This document shows, in pieces, positions 12,161-23,788 of a stretch of DNA of 64,000 nt (positions are counted from its first letter, which is position 1; each line of letters opens with the position of its first letter). The stretch lies in the NCBI RefSeq assembly GCF_009727055.1, contig NC_052357.1:16402746-16466745 (forward strand), in the 5' to 3' direction. The position numbers were made by a program, and so were the translations under genes. The stretch is from Benincasa hispida. Its lineage: Eukaryota; Streptophyta; Magnoliopsida; Cucurbitales; Cucurbitaceae. A model generated the notes under the pieces. That model worked only from the letters and a program-made list of their open reading frames with translations, ran no database searches and was not told where the DNA came from.

Positions 12161-13578
12161 TGTGTGTCTTTAACTGTGTTACCTCCTTACAAGGGATGAA
12201 CATCTTCAATTTGATGTGTTGCCCCCAATAGGGATGAACATCTCCAAATTTACGAGTTGCTCTCGACAGAAATGACCATCTTCAATTCAGAGTTTCATTC
12301 TATAATAGGGATGATCAACATCAATCTTGTAGTGTCAAACTTAGATGGTTATGGTACCGTTTCTAATAAACTAAACTTAAATTTCTTTAAGTTACCTACG
12401 TGCCCTTGAAGAAAGAGATCAAGTCATGACGTAGTTCAAGTTTTTTTATTTTTGCTGGACTGAACTTAAAGTTTCCTTCAAGATGACTACGTACCCTTTA
12501 TAATGAGAGGGATCAAGTCATAACGTAGTTTTTTTGGGTCGTTCACCTTTTAAGCTCATGCGGGCCAAAAACACCATACAATTTATACTCTTAAGATAAA
12601 GGTTTTTTTTTTTTTTTTTTTTGCCATTCACCTTTTAAGCTCATGTGGGCTAGAAGTAACATGCAATTTAGGCTTTTGCAATGAGGAGCTTCTGCATTTA
12701 AACTTCAAAAGCTCTTATTTCATCATGACTTTAGTTATCCTCTTCATTTGTAGGATTCATTAATATGATGAGCTTTAGCTTTGCCATCAAGGAACCTTTT
12801 ATATTTATATCAACAAACAACTTCCTCTTTACGTGAGAAGGGACACGAGTGTGAATCTTTTCATCATTGTTTTCTTCATGAAATGATCTTGCCTTCAAGG
12901 TTTCATCATTCTTTTATGTTGACCACTTGTCATCTTGAGATGATCAAAAGCAGATATTGACTCGATCTTTCTTTGATGTAGAGATACTTAGCCTTTTGAA
13001 GGCTGGAGTTTGAGAGGAAGTAGACTTAGATATTGGTTTCCTTCTTCCATCATGGCCATACTCAATCTTTGAAAGACTGAAGATCAAGTAGCTGAAGGCT
13101 TGATACAATCCAAGATAGAAACTCTTTGCTCGATTTCTTTTGAATCATTGACTTATTCAAAAGTTATATGGTTGTTGTCGACTTCCCTATGCTGACAGTA
13201 TGACATGCAATAACTTCTGATACTTCCTATGGATGATTATCAAGGAAGCTTCTTGGGAGAAATTCTACCGAAGTTATCGACCGTCGAGGTTGAGGAAAGT
13301 CTTCGTCTTCTTCCTTAGTAGGCCTAGGCTTCCATGCCATCTTTTTTTCCTTTTTTTTATGAGTCTTGTTCCCTCTTCTATAGCTTCAATAGGAGTGCGA
13401 CTCTTTTTGGGTGGAATTTGGTTGTCTTTTTTTTCGACAAGTCACAACTATATACCCTTGTTTGTCATCTTTAATAGGATCATCTTTGCTTTAGGAATCT
13501 ATTGTAGAACCCCTTGTTGGAATTGAATGGCCATAGGCTCAAAGATCCCAAACTGGATGAAACTTTCTCTTTGATCAT
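12161..13578 (-). pseudogene. Ty3/gypsy gag-pol linker region, minus strand, decayed
   Basis: The right part, about 12900-13578, translates in broken frames on the minus strand into a lysine-rich linker like that after gag in plant gypsy polyproteins (IQFGIFEP near 13540). It is the continuation of the gag at 16882-18540, separated by a solo LTR. The left part, 12180-12680, is non-coding and holds degenerate repeats: agggatgaacatcttcaat at three or four places, a pair of cctacgtgccc and tcaagtcatgacgtagttc blocks about 120 bp apart, and a pair of ttcaccttttaagctcatg blocks. Protease, RT and integrase were not seen. Confidence 0.55.
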
Positions 13579-14282
13579 TGATAGCTCTAAAAAATAACTA
13601 TTATTCCTAGCTTAATTCGGGCTCGTTATTAGATTTTATGTGTTTATTTTTCTATTTTATAGGCACCAAACAATCAAGAATTGGCGATTTGGTGAAGAAC
13701 GGGGTTCATTTGAAGCAATTTAGAGGTGATTTGAGCATTTGGGCTTTAAATGAGTCAAAAAGACCAAAATACCCCTGCTTTAGTGTCGCAACTCTCACCT
13801 TATATGAAGCCTCGATGCTCATCTGACGCTGCAAGGCAATAGCCTGATGTGCAGGAAGCGTTGCAATGCTTTGAGTTAGTAGCAACGCCAGCATTGCAAC
13901 GTTTTCCTGATGCTTGTGGCCTTTTATGTCGAGCGCAGGGATTTCTATAAATACCTTCCTTTATCTTTAGGTCAAGAGAGGCTAACTTTTGGGTGCTAAA
14001 TTGATAAAGGTCGAAGTTAAGCTTCAATCTTCCTCTTTTCCCTTCAGATTTTAGTATCTTTAGGTTAGTTTTTCCTTTTATTTTTGGTTGTAATCGAGGG
14101 ATTAGATGTATATCTCAGATTTGTCTATGAATTAGGAGGTAACTCCTATCTAATTTCTTTGAGCAAGAGCCATATGTTTAATTTCTTGAAGGATTTCTAG
14201 GTAATTAACTGAAATGTTGTGAACTCTGGGATGACAAATTAGTTTATTTAAATCCTTGTTTGCAAAATTTGAAGGATCTTGT

Positions 14283-16257
14283 TGAAAAGAACCTAGAGCG
14301 GGAGCGGGATCGTCCCAATTCCTATTCTTTACATAATGAATTTTTTTACAGAAAAGAATAACATAAATTATGCATTTAAATAAATTATAGCTTGATTAAT
14401 TAAAAGGAAACTTAGGGTTTCAGAAACTCTTACCTTTGAAGACCTTCTTCAAGAATCCCTCGAACAAGAAATAGGCACTACCATGATGGCGACCTTGGTA
14501 TTCTCAGGTAGAGAACCTAGGAGTGGCGGGCTCTAGCTATTTTGGAATGAGGGAAGGAATTGTGAGAAAAAGAGGTGGATGATGAATTGTGAATCTTCTC
14601 TGAGAAAAACTCTCACCACAAAACGTTTTTGTCTCTCTACTCTGTCATAATGATCAAGGAGACTCTCTCCCATCCAAAGATAAATAACCCTATCCATCCA
14701 CTTACATGAGTGAAGAGAAAAGAGGGGGAGGGAGTCCCTCATTTAAATTAAAATAACAATTAATATATTTATAAATATGATAACTAACTTATCATATACA
14801 TATNNNNNNNNNNCTGGTTGAAGTGATCTATCAATGATAGATATCTATTATTGATTGTTTGCATGTTCATTTGTCATTATATTTGTTATTTATATATTAT
14901 ATCAATATAACATATAATCTATAGTTTTAGTATTGTATATCATACACAATATAAACTATACATTCTTTTCTCTCTGATATGACATTTAATATAAATCACA
15001 TTTATATCAAATTTAACAATTATGAATCCAATTCATATAATTAATATTTGAATCTTATTCAAATATTTATTTCCTCTCATAATGTATAAAATACATTATA
15101 CCAATTATATCGTATATAATTAAAATAACTTAATTATATCATATATAATTAAATCTCTCTATTAATTTGAACAATTCAAATTAATCCAAAAACTTATTCT
15201 CATTTAATGCTATTGAGCTACCAATAGGACCTCATGGACCTGTAGTTTGAAGCTTCAATGGTACATGAATAATTAATCAAACTCTTTAATTAAATTATTC
15301 ACCATCCATTAATTGTCGGGCACTCCATTAAAGACCGACAGCTACACTCTTCGCACCACAGATATATTTCTACGTCCATTGGATATAACCAATCAACAGT
15401 ACGATGACCCTCCATAAATTGCTCGTAAGTACAGCTAGGCCAAATTTACCGTTTTGCCCCTGTAATTTCATCTAACTCCTTAAGTATCACCAATCCCTCT
15501 AATGAATAATATATCATAGTCCAACTATGACTAAACCCCTCTCAGGTCAAGAGAGGGTGTGGCGCCACATTGTTCAAACCCTGGAATCAATCCTTAAATG
15601 AGCAATTTATCTACTTACCCCGACCTCGGGGAAGGAGTGAATTCCTTCTTGTGTAGCTGCGTTCCCAGCTCCCCAATCAAATGAATCCCCAAAATGGTAG
15701 GCTTATTGAGTCGGTGATCTGGCCACTCTCACCTATACAAATCAAAGGACCGCCCTCATAGGCAGGAGTTCACAACTCATTCAAGATTCAGATCATGTTA
15801 TCTATGATCATCCTGGTGAAATGTAAGTCTCTTTTATCAACGATGTTATATAATAAGACTAAATATTTCGTGTCTGGTCTTATACAAACTTCTTTGTATA
15901 GTATATCCCCACTTACATGTCTATACATGAATGATCAGGATTAAATCATTTGTAGTACTTTACAACAATTGTAACGCCTGCAAACTAGGCCATACTCGTA
16001 GTGTCACCAGATTAAGATACCCAGCCTTATCCATCTACTACAGACCATTTAGATTATCACTTAAAACATGATCCACTCATATGTCTCTACATATATGTTT
16101 AAGCTACAAGATAACCTTGGATATTAGTTTATTAGTTTGTGGTTAATGAAACTAATTTTAAAATAAAATATCAAATATTTTATTACATAAATAAAATGTT
16201 TGTATATTACAATTATAAACTATAGGACCCTACAAGATTTAGGGCATCAATCCCAAC
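14283..16257 (-). mobile_element. LTR-A copy nested in the gypsy LTR
   Basis: About 1.97 kb on the minus strand, beginning (at 16257) ttgggattgatgccctaaat and aligning to the LTR-A copies at 8130-9989 and 41689-43710. A 10-base N run at 14804-14813 interrupts it. No target duplication could be read and the terminal bases look mutated, so it is probably old. Confidence 0.8.
14804..14813. other. Assembly gap (10 N)
   Basis: Ten unresolved bases inside the LTR-A copy. The flanks are AT-rich and repetitive, so true length is unknown. Confidence 0.95.
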
Positions 16258-16881
16258 TATGCATATACTGATTGATTTAGTTGCGCATATTAGAATCATA
16301 TGTGTAAAGTCTAGACTTTTTCTGACCAAATGCATGTATGTCCTAATATAATCTTTTCCAAATAAATCATGCTATAAGATATGGCTTTTTCGGCTTGTAG
16401 TATGTCTCAACAGTTGAACTCTTTCGTAATGCAATTCAATTTTAACTGTATGTCGCTAAGAAATAAGAGTTGTAAACTTAATTAGGGTTAATTTGATTTA
16501 ATATCGAATTTGGTAATTGGACTATTAGATTTTCTAATAGGTTGAGGAGTTGATAGATTCAGTGTAATTAATTGATGCCTAATGAAAGAAATTGCATAGG
16601 AAACTCTCTCTTGCTCTAGAAATTAGATAGACTCCTATTCATGATTACATTTACCCCTTTTATTTTAATTTCACGCATTTATATTTTTCACACCAAAACC
16701 CCCCATTCATCGCTCTAGTTAGGAAATTAACTTAACGAAAAAAAAATCGCGCTTCCCTGTGAATCAACTCGGACTTACCACTGTTGCTATGTTTCAGTAG
16801 TAATAGGAGTAGTTCGATATATACAAATTTTCTTTTGATCAAGTTTAAAGCTTATTAACGATGTAAGTTTCAAGCCTATCA

Positions 16882-18540
16882 GTCATAAGACGCAGACGAT
16901 GTTGGAACACTTGAAGTCGTTGCTACTATAGCGTGATTTGTTTGAGCTGTTTCATCAAGATCCAACTCAAATTTTTTTTCACGAGCCAACTTCAGAAGTA
17001 GCTCCTTTAGCACTAAGTCGTTTTCCACTTGGTGACTAATGACCTGGTGATACTTGCAGTAGTTAGGGTCGTCGACATTTCCTAACTGCTTCGTCTACTT
17101 GCATTTTGGCAGTTGAATGAGTTGTTTTTCTAATAATTACTCCAACATATCTGCAACATTAGAGTCAGGGAGTGGATAAACTTTTTCTTGTCTTTCTTTA
17201 AGAGTTGAATGACTTCTCACCCTCATTGTCTTTTCTTTGCAATTTTGTTTTCTTTTCTTTAGAGGAAAATTTCATTGGAGTTGCATGAATGTTCATAGAT
17301 TCTCTGATGGTACTATTCACGATTTTTTCAATGCCATCGATTTCATTCTTGATTTTTCTCCCTTCAGGGAATAGGAAATATTTAGTTCCCTTATTGTCAA
17401 TGCTCAGCTCTATGTCATGAGTGTGTGTTGCCAACTCTTCAAATATACGACGTTTTATCCCTTACAAAATATAGAGAAGTTCCTAGTGCATGCCTTGGGT
17501 ACACATCTCCACTGCAGATAATTCAGTGAGTCTATCTTTGCAATCTAGACTCAAAGCTCTCCATTGGTTAATATAGTCAATGCCCGCTCTCCCTTTCGCT
17601 ACTTGGTTCTTGTCAGCTCCATCATGATAATGATACGTCCAATGCTATAAAAACAATTAAGGAACTCTCTTTCCAACTGTTCCCAGTTGTCAACCACCAC
17701 TTACTCTAGATCAGTATACCAATCGAAAGCATTTCCTTTCAAGGTATGGACGAACTGCTTGATTAGTTAGTCTCCTCTAGTTCTTGCATTTTTGCAGGTT
17801 TTAATGAAGTGAGCAATATGTCGTTTCGGATTGCCCTTTCCATCAAACTATTGGAAGTTTGGAGGTTGGTACCCAGCTGGTATTCTCAGGTTGTCCATTC
17901 TCTTGGTATATGGCTTGAAATACATAAAAGAAGATTGTGACGGTCCTCCGTACTGAGCCCTTATGGAGTTTTTAATCATACCCAGTAGTTGTTGAACTAA
18001 TAAGGAGGCATCAAAGGTGGATTGTTGCTGCTGATTTTCCTACAAAACAGTCTTTCATTTTTCATTGGCTTTAACAATTAGAGTTTGACTCGTCTCAATA
18101 GTTTCTCGAGCCTATATTTGATCTTTTAAGGCGATGATTTCATAGTCTCACTCCTCAACAACTTTCATTAAGAGATTTATCTTCCTCTTCATCTCTGCCA
18201 TGGCCGACTCAGCTATTACTCCAGCCATCATGACAGACACTACATCAAAATGTGATTTTTTTCTCTGATCGATTAGAAGCAGGAGCAAAGTTGTTGAACG
18301 AAGAATTTTCTCTAATGACGATCCGCCTTTAGAAAATTCCATCAACCATTCCCAGATTTTTTCCACAATGATAGGACCTTGTTCTTGCTCGTGTAGCTTT
18401 GAATGACTCCAAGTGACAGGTCTCGTATAGAAGTTGCTTGTAGCAGTTATTTTGGATTCAACTTTCTTTGGTGCCATTTGTTGATTTGTTGATTTGGATG
18501 ATGAGAGGGGGATGAGAGGTAGAAATTTCTCACTAGACAT
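16882..18540 (-). pseudogene. Ty3/gypsy gag, minus strand, broken
   Basis: The reading starts at a methionine at 18540 (MSSEKFLPLIPLSSS...), runs open for 130 residues to 18148, and continues leftward in broken frames. A second open piece at 17434-17198 reads ATHTHDIELSIDNKG and then a lysine-rich stretch. Near 17040-16890 the blocks DDPNYCKYHQVISH and LVLKELLLKLAREKK are recognisable. The order fits a gypsy gag: N-terminal SR-rich part, coiled region ending in AEMKRKINLLMK, capsid, then a CxxH-like remnant. Gag would form the particle shell. Several stops make it non-functional. The frame resumes at 13578 beyond an inserted LTR. Confidence 0.8.
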
Positions 18541-19522
18541 GCTAATTTATTTGCATGAAGTTTTCAGAGAAACTTACTTTGTGGAATTTGAACTTTTGTA
18601 TTTGTATTAATTTTAGTATAGCGTGTACAATCTCTAATACATAATCATTTGATGCTTTCAAAATAAACTTTAATCTTTAAGCTGGTTGATCTTCTTGGAT
18701 GATCGTCTTTTAGACTTGTTAATCTTCTGGGACGATCAGCCTTTGTGCTTGATGGTCTTCTTGAATGATCGGTCTTTAGGCTTTATGATCTTCTTGGATG
18801 ATCGACCTTTGGGCTTGATGATCTTCTTGGAGGATTGTTCGCACAGGCTTCCCGGAGAAACATATTTCATGGAGTTAAACTTGTGTTGATGTAGATTTGA
18901 TGTGAATGTGGTTCGATCTCAAGTATTTGATCCTCTGATTCTCTCTCAGTTGAGTGTATATGCTTGATGTATGGAAGTAGAGCATGCGGATGTTTTTTAA
19001 GTTGGAATCTTGGAAGAATACTTGTATCTCCAAAGGACTTGAGTATTCTAGTATGGTCAGCTTCAGAAGTCAAAGAGTCTTCTGATTATAGAGAATTTCG
19101 TCTAGACTCTTTGGAGTGTAGAATTGTTGGCCCCTACAAATGAAGAGAACTCCTCTATTTATAGAGTTCTCAAGTGGGCTTTGTGGGCTTGGACTTGGTT
19201 GGTTCATGGATCTGACCCTTGGGCCCAACTAGATTTGAGCCATATTTGACATTTGGGTCAAATTAAGTCTATTTTTTTAGGTTAATTGGACTTTAGCCCA
19301 AATTATAATACCAAATTAATTTTATTTAATCCAATGGTCATGATGAAAACACGTGGTATTATCAAAGTTTACCAATTTATGTCTTCTATTTTAATTTGGG
19401 ACACATGTTAACTTTTAATTCGTCACAAATTCAATTATTTGTAATTTCGTTATTAATTTGGTATTATGACGTGGCAATTGGTGATTGGTTCAAAATCTCT
19501 ATACTTAAAAATATTTCTAACA
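18541..19522 (-). mobile_element. Probable 5' LTR and leader of the gypsy element
   Basis: Upstream of gag on the minus strand. The right end reads tgttagaaatatttttaag from 19522, an LTR-like start; a TATA box ctataaatagagg lies at about 19151-19164 on the minus strand. The boundary between LTR and leader is not clear because no primer binding site was recognised. Confidence 0.55.
18682..18845. repeat. 33-bp minisatellite, about five units
   Basis: Units close to gatcttcttggatgatcg followed by acctttgggcttgat repeat about five times in a head-to-tail array inside the gypsy LTR or leader. The exact 33-bp period gives an 11-residue repeat (MIFLDDRPLGL-like) in a short plus-strand frame, which I take as a by-product. 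Confidence 0.85.
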
Positions 19523-20496
19523 TTTTTCCATTTAAAACAATTACCCTATAACATAGCCTCTTTATTTAAATATTTGTGTTTTCACTTATTTAAATGCTTA
19601 TTACATCATCTTTGTTGAATGTGAAATTTTGGTCGATCACGATTTGGCACGCCAATTATCATTAATTACAAATTATTGAAATTTGAGATTAATTATAAAA
19701 CTTACAAGTAACCATAGTTTGGTCAAATCGGATCCTGTGATATTTGGTACAAGTTCTAATAAGCCCAAAAGAAAGCTAATTATGGAAATTGAAGGAAATG
19801 GGCACAAATAGAGTCCAATAATCCCAATGATCAACTAAGTGAGCCCACACTACCTATAGAAAGCTCTATAAATATATGTCCTTTTTTTTTTTCTTGGAAA
19901 AGATCTATAAATATAGAAATTCTGCTTCATTTTCAAGGTTATAAATTTGAGAACCTTGAAACATGTTAAGAGCATTAAAAAAACTTTTAAAATATCAGAA
20001 GACTCTTTAAAGTATTTAAAGACCAAAGAATCACAAACGTCTAAAAGATAAAATTAGAGTGTATATTAGAGGTATGCACACATAGAAATTTATACAATCA
20101 AGTTCATTCCACAGAACAAATTTTTTCCGTGAAGTCTCATGTTTCACCTAATAAAAATCAAAATGAATAACCTATCAAATTATATAACTATCCACACATA
20201 TATAGTCCAAAATGTTGTACCATATATTTAACAATTATTTAAGTCACTAAACAATTAAACTTGAATGTATATACACACATAGTAATCAACAAAACGGTGC
20301 GATGATGAAGATTAGGACAAAGGCAAGATGAGTCGAGTAATCCCCATTTAGTTTATATGGATCTGTTTCTCCCACTCCCTCCCCGTTTTCTATGAAAAGA
20401 GATGGGCATATCTAACTATCAAGTATCAAGTATCAACGGAAGAACACTCAAAATATTTTTGCAAGAATTTCTCTATTGTTAAACCATGTATTTAAG
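19523..20496 (+). repeat. Possible inverted gypsy LTR remnant, plus strand
   Basis: No gene. Between about 19620 and 20110 the order of motifs mirrors the minus-strand LTR at 18620-19522: a gcacgccaatta block, an attacaaattattgaaat block, a gagcccacactacc block and a TATA box ctataaatata at about 19868, with a second ctataaatata at about 19905 after a T-run. The rest, to 20496, is AT-rich with nothing recognised. Confidence 0.35.
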
Positions 20497-21018
20497 GTTT
20501 AGGGAAATTATCTTTTTAATCTTCGAGTTTGGAAGAATAGGTGCATCTCGTCCTTAGGTTTCCAAATGTACTTTTTTAGCCCTAAATTATTAAGAATAGA
20601 TGCATCTGGTCCTTAAGTTTTCAAAATGTATCATTTAAATACCTAAATTAATTTAAAAAAGGTTTGAGAGGTCCTTAAATCATTTTTATTATTGTTTTAA
20701 ATAATTATGTGACGTTTTAAATTAGTAGAATACTTTAATTTTAAATTATCTCTTCTATCTAAAATTATTTTTCAAAAATATTTTTCTAATTTTAAATAGC
20801 ATTTATTTATTTAAAATAATTTTAAAAAAAAAATACTTCAAGAACCTCTTCAATATATTCTTAAAAACTCAGAAACTAAAAAAATTATATTTTCAAAACT
20901 CATAGACCAAATCTACCTGTTCTTAAGAAATTGAGGACTAAGAAATACATTTTTTAAACTTAAAAGACCAACGTACACATTTTTCAAATTTTGGAAACTA
21001 AAACGGTAATTTTTCCAT
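20497..21018. mobile_element. Foldback (MITE-like) element
   Basis: The left arm, about 20497-20640, is an imperfect inverted repeat of the right arm, about 20870-21018; both carry ttaagaatagatgcatctgg- and tccttaagttttcaaaatg-like blocks in opposite orientation. About 520 bp, non-coding, 600 bp downstream of the synthetase stop codon. Similar arms recur near 36880-37045. Confidence 0.5.
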
Positions 21019-21617
21019 GGTCCTCAACTTTTAATTTAATAATATCCAAAATCGGGCCTTTTCTTTTAGTTTTGTCCCTACTAAAATCTATGGTTATCTA
21101 GATCACTATTGTAGAGTTTGTTTTGACTTAAAAGGATTTTGAAGAGCCACAACATTTTAGTAACTAATAACTAATCCTTTTCTAGATTATTTTAGACCAT
21201 GCCTTTTGGTCTCATTTGGAGTTTCTATTTGAGGTTCAAATTCCCATCTTATTGTTTAAATTGGTAATACTCTCAAAAAAAAGAGAAGAATAATGGGAGC
21301 TAATTTATGCTAACCTCCTAAATTATTTTTTAATCTTAGCTTTTAGTTTGACATTTGGCAAAATGAGAGGTATACACCACAATATTTTTTAACAAAATGC
21401 TCTTTCATTCCATTGATACTTTGATAGTATTTAGAATTTTAAAAATATTACAAGAAAATTTAAACTAGGAAAAGGAAATAGAACAAATATAATAATCTGC
21501 TTTAGAGAACATAAAGCAGCAGAGAAAAGATAACACGAAAATCATTCATCAAGTAACAACAATCTCCCAGATATTGAATTGTAAGGAATCAAGACCACCA
21601 ACCGGATCAGATCTCTT
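21019..21617 (-). other. 3' flank and presumed 3' UTR of the synthetase gene
   Basis: About 600 bases without a gene. The first 200-230 bases downstream of the stop codon presumably hold the 3' UTR. No canonical aataaa was seen there on the minus strand; plant polyadenylation signals are loose, so this says little. Confidence 0.4.
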
Positions 21618-22799
21618 TTAAGATTGAGGCTTCTCCCACTTGAGTGGCTTAACAATCTCCCAGGTGAAGTCTGGGTCGTCCCTTCCGAAGTGTCCATAAG
21701 CAGCTGTCTTCAAGAATCTGCCATTGCCACCTCTCTTGAGATCAAGGTTAATGGTGATCATTCCAGGCCTGAAGTCGAAGTTCTCCTTCACGATTTGCAG
21801 GATTTCCTTGTCGGGGATCTTCCCGGTTTTGTATGTATCCACGAAAACCGATAGTGGCTCTGGCACACCGATGGCATAAGAGACTTGGACAATGCACCTG
21901 CGTGCAAGCCCGCTGGCAACAATGCTCTTAGCAGCCTGCCTGACAATGTAGGCACCACTCCTGTCGACCTTAGTGGGATCCTTTCCGGAGAAAGCACCAC
22001 CACCGTGAGCTCCCCAACCGCCGTAGGTGTCGATGATGATCTTGCGTCCGGTAAGACCTGCATCACCATGGGGGCCACCAATGACGAAACGGCCCGAAGG
22101 GTTAAGGTGGAAGATGGTCTTCTCATCGAGGTACTTCTCGGGGATGACGGGCTTGATGACATGCTCTTTGAGGTCTGCGGCAATCTCATCATTGGTGACG
22201 GTCTCATCATGTTGGGTTGAGATAAGGACTGTGTGTACGCGGACGGGTACCATGGCGCCATTGTCATTGAAGTACTCAACGGTGACTTGGGTCTTGCCAT
22301 CAGGTCTCAACCAGGGGCAGGTGCCATTCTTTCTAACTTCAGTGAGGCGAGCACCCAATTTGGTGGCGAGGACATGGCTAAGAGGCATCAATTCAGGGGT
22401 CTCATCAGTGGCATAGCCAAACATATGGCCTTGGTCACCAGCGCCAATCTCCTCAGGGCGCTTTGTGAAGTGGCCGTGAACACCCTGAGCAATATCTGGG
22501 CTCTGCTGCTCAATGTTAACCAGGACCTTGCAATTGTCAGCATCAAGACCGACATCATCGGAGACGAATCCAATGTTTCGGCATGTGTCACGGACAATCT
22601 TTTCATAGTCTACATTGGCCTTGGTGGTGATCTCTCCAAAGACCATGACCATGTTGGTCTTGCTGCAGGTCTCACATGCGACCTTGCTGTCAGGGTCCTG
22701 AGCTAGGCAGGCGTCGAGCACCGCATCGGAGATCTGGTCACAGAGCTTGTCGGGGTGACCTTCATTTACGGATTCAGAGGTAAATAGAAAGGTCTCCAT
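21618..22799 (-). CDS. SAMS: S-adenosylmethionine synthetase (methionine adenosyltransferase)
   Basis: This gene codes for 393 residues, the usual length of plant SAM synthetases, in one uninterrupted exon. The enzyme condenses L-methionine and ATP into S-adenosylmethionine, releasing phosphate and pyrophosphate; it acts as a homo-oligomer, mainly in the cytosol, and feeds methylation, ethylene, polyamine and nicotianamine synthesis. Visible signatures are the N-terminal [13 protein letters not shown] with the catalytic-site His15, the ATP-binding hexapeptide GAGDQG at residues 119-124, and the glycine-rich loop GGGAFSGKD at 266-274, followed by conserved K and D residues. No key residue is missing and there is no transit peptide. 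The start ATG is preceded by a 3' splice site ending in CAG, so a 5' UTR intron lies directly upstream. Coding GC is clearly above its AT-rich surroundings. Which paralogue of the plant SAMS family it is cannot be told from sequence alone. Confidence 0.97.
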   Translation of the reverse strand: METFLFTSESVNEGHPDKLCDQISDAVLDACLAQDPDSKVACETCSKTNMVMVFGEITTKANVDYEKIVRDTCRNIGFVSDDVGLDADNCKVLVNIEQQSPDIAQGVHGHFTKRPEEIGAGDQGHMFGYATDETPELMPLSHVLATKLGARLTEVRKNGTCPWLRPDGKTQVTVEYFNDNGAMVPVRVHTVLISTQHDETVTNDEIAADLKEHVIKPVIPEKYLDEKTIFHLNPSGRFVIGGPHGDAGLTGRKIIIDTYGGWGAHGGGAFSGKDPTKVDRSGAYIVRQAAKSIVASGLARRCIVQVSYAIGVPEPLSVFVDTYKTGKIPDKEILQIVKENFDFRPGMITINLDLKRGGNGRFLKTAAYGHFGRDDPDFTWEIVKPLKWEKPQS

Positions 22800-22801
22800 C
22801 T

Positions 22802-23656
22802 CTGAAACATAACAAACACCATATTAGTTCGTGTACAAAAACATTCAGTTCATTCGTTAAGTTTAAGTCACATCAGATAGATAGCTACTGCTTATGTATT
22901 GCTTAAGCTTGGAAATATCATCAGTTACCACATAGCTCACTTGAATTCAAGATAGGATTATAGAAATCTGGGTAAACAAGCACAGATTCAGAAGATTCAA
23001 AGAAAATTATAGGAAGTTCTAATGAATAGAAATAAATCGACAAATCTGAACAGGCAAACAGGGTTCAAAAGTAGGGAATAAACACAACTAAAATTGGAAA
23101 ATACAAGATCTGCCCTAAGGAATCCTTCACTCATGTAGAAGGCGACTGGATCTACAATTCGACCACAGAGATATTCCGCTACGGGATCGAATGACCAACA
23201 AAAAACTTTGATATAACCAGAGATCTAGGGAATCATGAAACCGTAACACGAAAAGCGCGGAAAACCAGTGCGCCGACATCATTTAATGTACTTACAAATC
23301 GGATCGAGCCATTCAACAATGACAAATAAAAGCTGACAACCGAAATAGAGCTACCAGAAAACGATAGAAAACCCCAGCGCCCGAGATCTAGAATCTCTGA
23401 GAGCCCAAAACAGAATCGAAGTTTCACTCATGAGTTCCCAAAGAAAAATTCAAAAGAACTGTCAGATCTGGAAGAATTCACATCTCAGAAGAAGAGAAAC
23501 AGACTTCAAGCACTAAACAATGGATTCACACATCAAAACAAACAAATTCCTTCATTAACCATCAAAGAAGGGGGGAAATGAAGAACCACAAGCATGCTCA
23601 AAGCTTCATGAAAAGAAAAATGGCAATGAATGAGTGGTGGAGCAGAGCTCGCAAAC
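22802..23656 (-). other. Intron in the 5' UTR of SAMS
   Basis: On the minus strand a good donor, cag|gtttgc at 23659-23651, and an acceptor, gtttcag at 22808-22802, bound about 855 bp of T-rich sequence, with the acceptor two bases before the ATG. A leader intron just upstream of the start codon is a known feature of plant SAMS genes and often raises expression. Transcript data would settle the exact junctions. Confidence 0.75.
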
Positions 23657-23752
23657 CTGATGAAATCGGCAGCGTAGATCTGGAAGAGAGAAAGAATTTG
23701 AGCTAATACGCCAACCGAACCAGAGCTCTATTAGAAGGCGAAGCTCAACGGT
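23657..23752 (-). other. SAMS 5' UTR exon 1 (inferred)
   Basis: From the splice donor to the expected transcription start about 30 bases downstream of the TATA box. It is pyrimidine-rich on the coding strand. The start is inferred, not seen. Confidence 0.55.
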
Positions 23753-23780
23753 ACAAGGAGTAGAAGAAGAACAAAGCCGG

Positions 23781-23788
23781 TATTTATA
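23781..23788 (-). promoter_or_regulatory. TATA box of SAMS
   Basis: On the minus strand ccctataaatacc. It lies about 125 bases upstream of the splice donor and about 980 bases upstream of the ATG because of the intron. It is a consensus plant TATA box in the expected orientation. Confidence 0.75.

Larger units (their letters stand above)
13579..16881 (+). mobile_element. Gypsy-type solo LTR inserted in gypsy gag, itself interrupted
   Basis: The outer LTR is 13579-14282 plus 16258-16881, about 1.33 kb when the nested copia LTR is removed. Its ends are TGATAG and CTATCA, perfect inverted 6-mers. Flanks atcat (13574-13578) and gtcat (16882-16886) match at four of five bases. It contains a TATA box ctataaatacc near 13943 and, near 16750, cgcgcttccctgtgaatca, the sort of block found near the 3' end of Athila/Tat-type LTRs. 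Removing it and one flank copy leaves the surrounding minus-strand gag frame open across the site. Confidence 0.75.

Noticed and set aside
13233..13526. 97-codon plus-strand frame
   Set aside because: It is antisense to the decayed gypsy linker, which explains the sequence better.
18682..18845. CRISPR-like or protein-repeat gene
   Set aside because: Tandem units abut without spacers; the frame is only a by-product of a 33-bp period in an LTR/leader.
21788..22706. Several open frames of 70-170 codons overlapping SAMS in other frames and on the plus strand
   Set aside because: They are shadows of a GC-rich coding exon; none resembles a known protein and all lie inside the SAMS frame.
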